From JAQGMJ01 sp036498945 (GTDB lineage: Bacteria; Pseudomonadota; Gammaproteobacteria; Burkholderiales; JAEUOS01), in NCBI GenBank assembly GCA_036498945.1, contig DASYEQ010000124.1:12526-76525 (forward strand): 64,000 nucleotides of DNA, in the 5' to 3' direction. Position 1 is the stretch's first letter. Each line of letters opens with the position of its first letter. The translations under genes were made by a program, and so were the position numbers. Under the pieces are notes generated by a model, which saw only the letters and a list, made by a program, of their open reading frames with translations, did not search any database and had not been told where the DNA came from. Positions 62,027-64,000 of the stretch are shown one piece after another.

Positions 62027-62572
62027 ATGTTCTCAAAGCTTAACTGTTGGGTAATCATTGTGGATCACGCTCACACGCTGAAGCGCTTCGGTGAAGATCG
62101 AGTGAGCTATTGGGAATGCGTGCTGTTTTTTGCGTCGCCGCTCGCGATCCCCGTGGGGCTTCTGCTTTCCCAGAAGCATGTAGATGATCCAACAGTTAAC
62201 GTGATAGTGACGGCCGCTTCGATCTTTGCAGGACTACTTTTAAATTTACTTGTGCTCTTGTATACGTATGCAACCCGTTTAGGAGATATGGTTGTGAGAT
62301 TGGATACGAGTCTAACCACGGGACAGCGCGACCGATGGAGACGTATCCATGCGTTGGTCGGGGAGTTGCTCGCCAATATCAGCTTTAGCATCCTCAGTGC
62401 AGTTTTGCTTGTAATTTGTTGCCTCTTGTTTCCCAAAGATCTAGGGCTCATCTCCCGGGCAATTGAATGTACAATCTGCTATCTCACCTCGATTATGGTG
62501 CTTTCACTGTTCATCGTTCTGAAGCGTATACATATGCTCCTTAAGACCGAAGTCGCGGAGATACGCCTCTAG
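62027..62572 (+). CDS. Four-helix membrane protein, second gene of the unit
   Basis: 181 residues with four predicted helices: WECVLFFASPLAIPVGLLLS, VNVIVTAASIFAGLLLNLLVLLY, LLANISFSILSAVLLVICCLLF and IECTICYLTSIMVLSLFIVL. A charged loop of about 30 residues (RLDTSLTTGQRDRWRRIHAL) lies between the second and third helices. Translation is probably coupled to the 319-residue protein. A pore-forming or membrane-disrupting effector is conceivable by analogy, but no known family was identified. Confidence 0.75.
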   Translation: MFSKLNCWVIIVDHAHTLKRFGEDRVSYWECVLFFASPLAIPVGLLLSQKHVDDPTVNVIVTAASIFAGLLLNLLVLLYTYATRLGDMVVRLDTSLTTGQRDRWRRIHALVGELLANISFSILSAVLLVICCLLFPKDLGLISRAIECTICYLTSIMVLSLFIVLKRIHMLLKTEVAEIRL

Positions 62573-62628
62573 ACAGAGGGGTGCCGAACTTATAACGCGA
62601 CTAAAAATTTACTCCGATTATTTTCTCT

Positions 62629-63516
62629 ATGCCGCCTGCACTTAAAAAACTCATATCTCAGCCGTTGCGCAATTTCAATCTTAGTGAGCGCTGGTTGCAG
62701 GACCAAATTCATTCGGACCCAACGCTTTTGGGGCTTGGAGAGGTGGTAGTCCTTCAGCGCGAGCGCGCTCAGCCGTCTGGCGGAAGGCTGGACTTCTTGA
62801 TGCAGGATCCCTCAACCAACAAATGCTATGAGGTCGAACTAATGCTTGGGGCAACGGACCCAAGTCACATCATTAGATGCATCGAGTATTGGGACCGAGA
62901 GCGTCAACTACATCCAAGTCTGGAACATTGCGCAGTCATAGTTGCGGAGCAGATCACTGCGCGATTCTTCAACGTTATAAGGCTGTTGAACCGTTCTGTT
63001 CCCATGATCGCGATCCAACTTACCGCAATCTCCTTGGGGGCAGATGAGATCGGTTTGCAATTTACAAAAGTATTAGATGAAAGTTTGACGTTTGGTGAAG
63101 AGCAAGAATTACCTTCAGAGCCCCAAAATCTCGCTTATTGGGAGACAAGAGCGAGCCCAGATTCGCTTGCTGTCATGAAGAAGTTTACGGCATTGGTTAA
63201 AGAGGTTGTTCCGTCCGCGCGAGAGATCATCCGAGAGTCAAATATTGCTTTTGCTTCTACGGGGCGTCAGTTTGCGTGGTTGACCCCTCGCAAAGGGAAG
63301 CATTGCCATGTTCAGATAAGCGTCGGCCAAGAATTTCGTGACACGATGCTAGGCAATCTGGATGCCGATGGCCTAGCAGCGGATGCAAGGGGGGCAAGGA
63401 CCGTAGTAATGCAGTTACGAGTAAGCGATATCGAAGAGCATGAAGCCGTTTTGCGCGAGATAGTTGAGTTAAGCGGAAGGCTATCAATCGGTTCGGCGTT
63501 TGATACAGACGGCTAA
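62629..63516 (+). CDS. Putative PD-(D/E)XK-like nuclease-fold protein
   Basis: 295 residues, 56 bp after the membrane protein and in the same AT-rich stretch. The N-terminal half contains SGGRLDFLMQDPSTNKCYEVELMLGATDPSHIIRCIEYWDRER, arranged like a restriction-type core: Asp in RLDFLM and Glu-x-Glu in YEVEL, but no lysine in the usual E-x-K position. It is followed by AVIVAEQITARFFNVIRLLN. The C-terminal half (TPRKGKHCHVQISVGQEFRD) is a separate domain. It could be a DNA-processing or DNA-binding protein of a mobile or defence island; activity is uncertain. Confidence 0.65.
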   Translation: MPPALKKLISQPLRNFNLSERWLQDQIHSDPTLLGLGEVVVLQRERAQPSGGRLDFLMQDPSTNKCYEVELMLGATDPSHIIRCIEYWDRERQLHPSLEHCAVIVAEQITARFFNVIRLLNRSVPMIAIQLTAISLGADEIGLQFTKVLDESLTFGEEQELPSEPQNLAYWETRASPDSLAVMKKFTALVKEVVPSAREIIRESNIAFASTGRQFAWLTPRKGKHCHVQISVGQEFRDTMLGNLDADGLAADARGARTVVMQLRVSDIEEHEAVLREIVELSGRLSIGSAFDTDG

Positions 63517-63527
63517 ATAACAAAAAA

Positions 63528-63554
63528 TAAAAGGGCCAGGATTAGTTATCCCGG
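63528..63554. terminator. Terminator-like hairpin, relative of the one at 3197
   Basis: GGCCAGGAT-TAGTT-ATCCCGGCC pairs with one A/C mismatch between the convergent genes ending at 63516 and 63580. Its sequence parallels 3193-3219 over about 27 bp. Confidence 0.55.
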
Positions 63555-63579
63555 CCTGCTTTATCAGGTGGGCCTTATC

Positions 63580-64000
63580 CTACAGCTTCGACCCCCCATC
63601 CACCGCCAGCACCTCCCCGGTAACCCGCTTCGCATCGTCCGAAGCAAGGAAGGCCACCGCGCCCGCCAAGTCGTCTGGCTGCGCGATGCGGTTGAGCGCC
63701 TGCATCGAGAGGGTGTAGTCGGGCCCGGCGTCGCTTTTGACGAAGTTGCTCATGTCGGTCTCGACCACGCCGGGGGCGACGGCGTTGACGCGGATGCCGT
63801 GTTCGCCGAGGGTGACGGCGAGGTGCTTGACGAGGGTGCTGATGGCGCCCTTGGTGGAGACGTAGGCGGCGATGGTGCCTACCGAGGCGCGGGCGGCGAG
63901 GGATGAGGTGAAGATGATGCTGCTGCCCGGGCCGAATACGGGGGGGAGCTGCTGCACGAGGAACTAGGGGGCGCGGATGGTGAGCTACCCAGGCCCCTTT
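63580..64000 (-). pseudogene. Short-chain dehydrogenase/reductase, 5' part disrupted or cut at window edge
   Basis: The 3' 128 codons form a good SDR C-terminal half: GSSIIFTSSLAARASVGTIAAYVSTKGAISTL (catalytic Ser, Tyr-x-x-x-Lys), GIRVNAVAPGVVETDM, and the tail AGAVAFLASDDAKRVTGEVLAVDGGSKL. Reading upstream in frame, FLVQQLPP is preceded by a TAG (63966-63964), then PARIT in reverse order as TIRAP, and another TAG at 63987-63985. The cofactor-binding half lies beyond the window. It may be a pseudogene, a sequencing error or an insertion junction. Confidence 0.6.

Overview
The window is high-GC DNA (about two thirds G+C by eye, except near the right end) with dense, short-spaced operons. The gene families point to a betaproteobacterium, most likely Burkholderiales: many Bug-type (tripartite tricarboxylate transporter) periplasmic binding proteins, LysR regulators, MmgE/PrpD proteins, a DUF6279 lipoprotein, a LiuR-type MerR regulator with its palindrome, and an adjacent glmU-glmS pair. 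No rRNA, tRNA, CRISPR array or intact insertion sequence was found. The taxonomic call is inference from family content only.

Left part (1-32 kb): small catabolic modules for carboxylic acids. A partial LysR gene diverges from a quinone-oxidoreductase-like gene; a secreted metallo-beta-lactamase-fold protein follows; then a minus-strand operon of RraA-family aldolase, Bug protein and ThDP enzyme. After a CorA-type transporter come LysR / Bug / MmgE-PrpD / isocitrate-isopropylmalate-type dehydrogenase (8.0-12.6 kb), a CysB-like LysR, and Bug / TauD-like dioxygenase / MmgE-PrpD (14.9-18.1 kb). Next are a REC-EAL phosphodiesterase, a fosmidomycin-resistance-type MFS pump, malQ, a second dehydrogenase/Bug pair, a minus-strand Bug protein, an MFS carrier, and glmU-glmS. 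Six Bug proteins occur in the window and none has TctA/TctB membrane partners nearby.

Middle (32-47 kb): a leucine/isovalerate-type region. A MerR regulator (LiuR-like) diverges from an MBL-fold hydrolase, and the same 20-bp palindromic site recurs in front of a thioesterase - isovaleryl-CoA dehydrogenase - carbonic anhydrase - MaoC - thiolase run. The thiolase is preceded by a short duplicated, synonymously recoded copy of its own N-terminus that ends in two abutting hairpins. A DUF2239/DUF1330 pair with a twin-operator promoter sits between. A flavin-halogenase-like oxidoreductase and a GT2 glycosyltransferase follow, then a lipoprotein, a sixth Bug protein and an LpxO-like hydroxylase.

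Right part (47-59.6 kb): mostly small secreted or membrane proteins (cupin, tandem ABM-like protein, glycine-rich proteins, lipoproteins, a tandem paralogue pair with a DGRWWNC motif), a probable methanethiol S-methyltransferase (MddA-like), a TetR/MFS pair with operators in the promoter, a CBS protein and another secreted MBL protein.

Far right (59.7-63.5 kb): an abrupt drop in G+C with different codon use. It holds a membrane-anchored J-domain protein, a two-gene unit of an unrecognised ~319-residue soluble protein plus a four-helix membrane protein, and a PD-(D/E)XK-like protein. This looks horizontally acquired and could be a defence-type module; that is inference. The window ends in an SDR gene whose 5' part carries in-frame stops.
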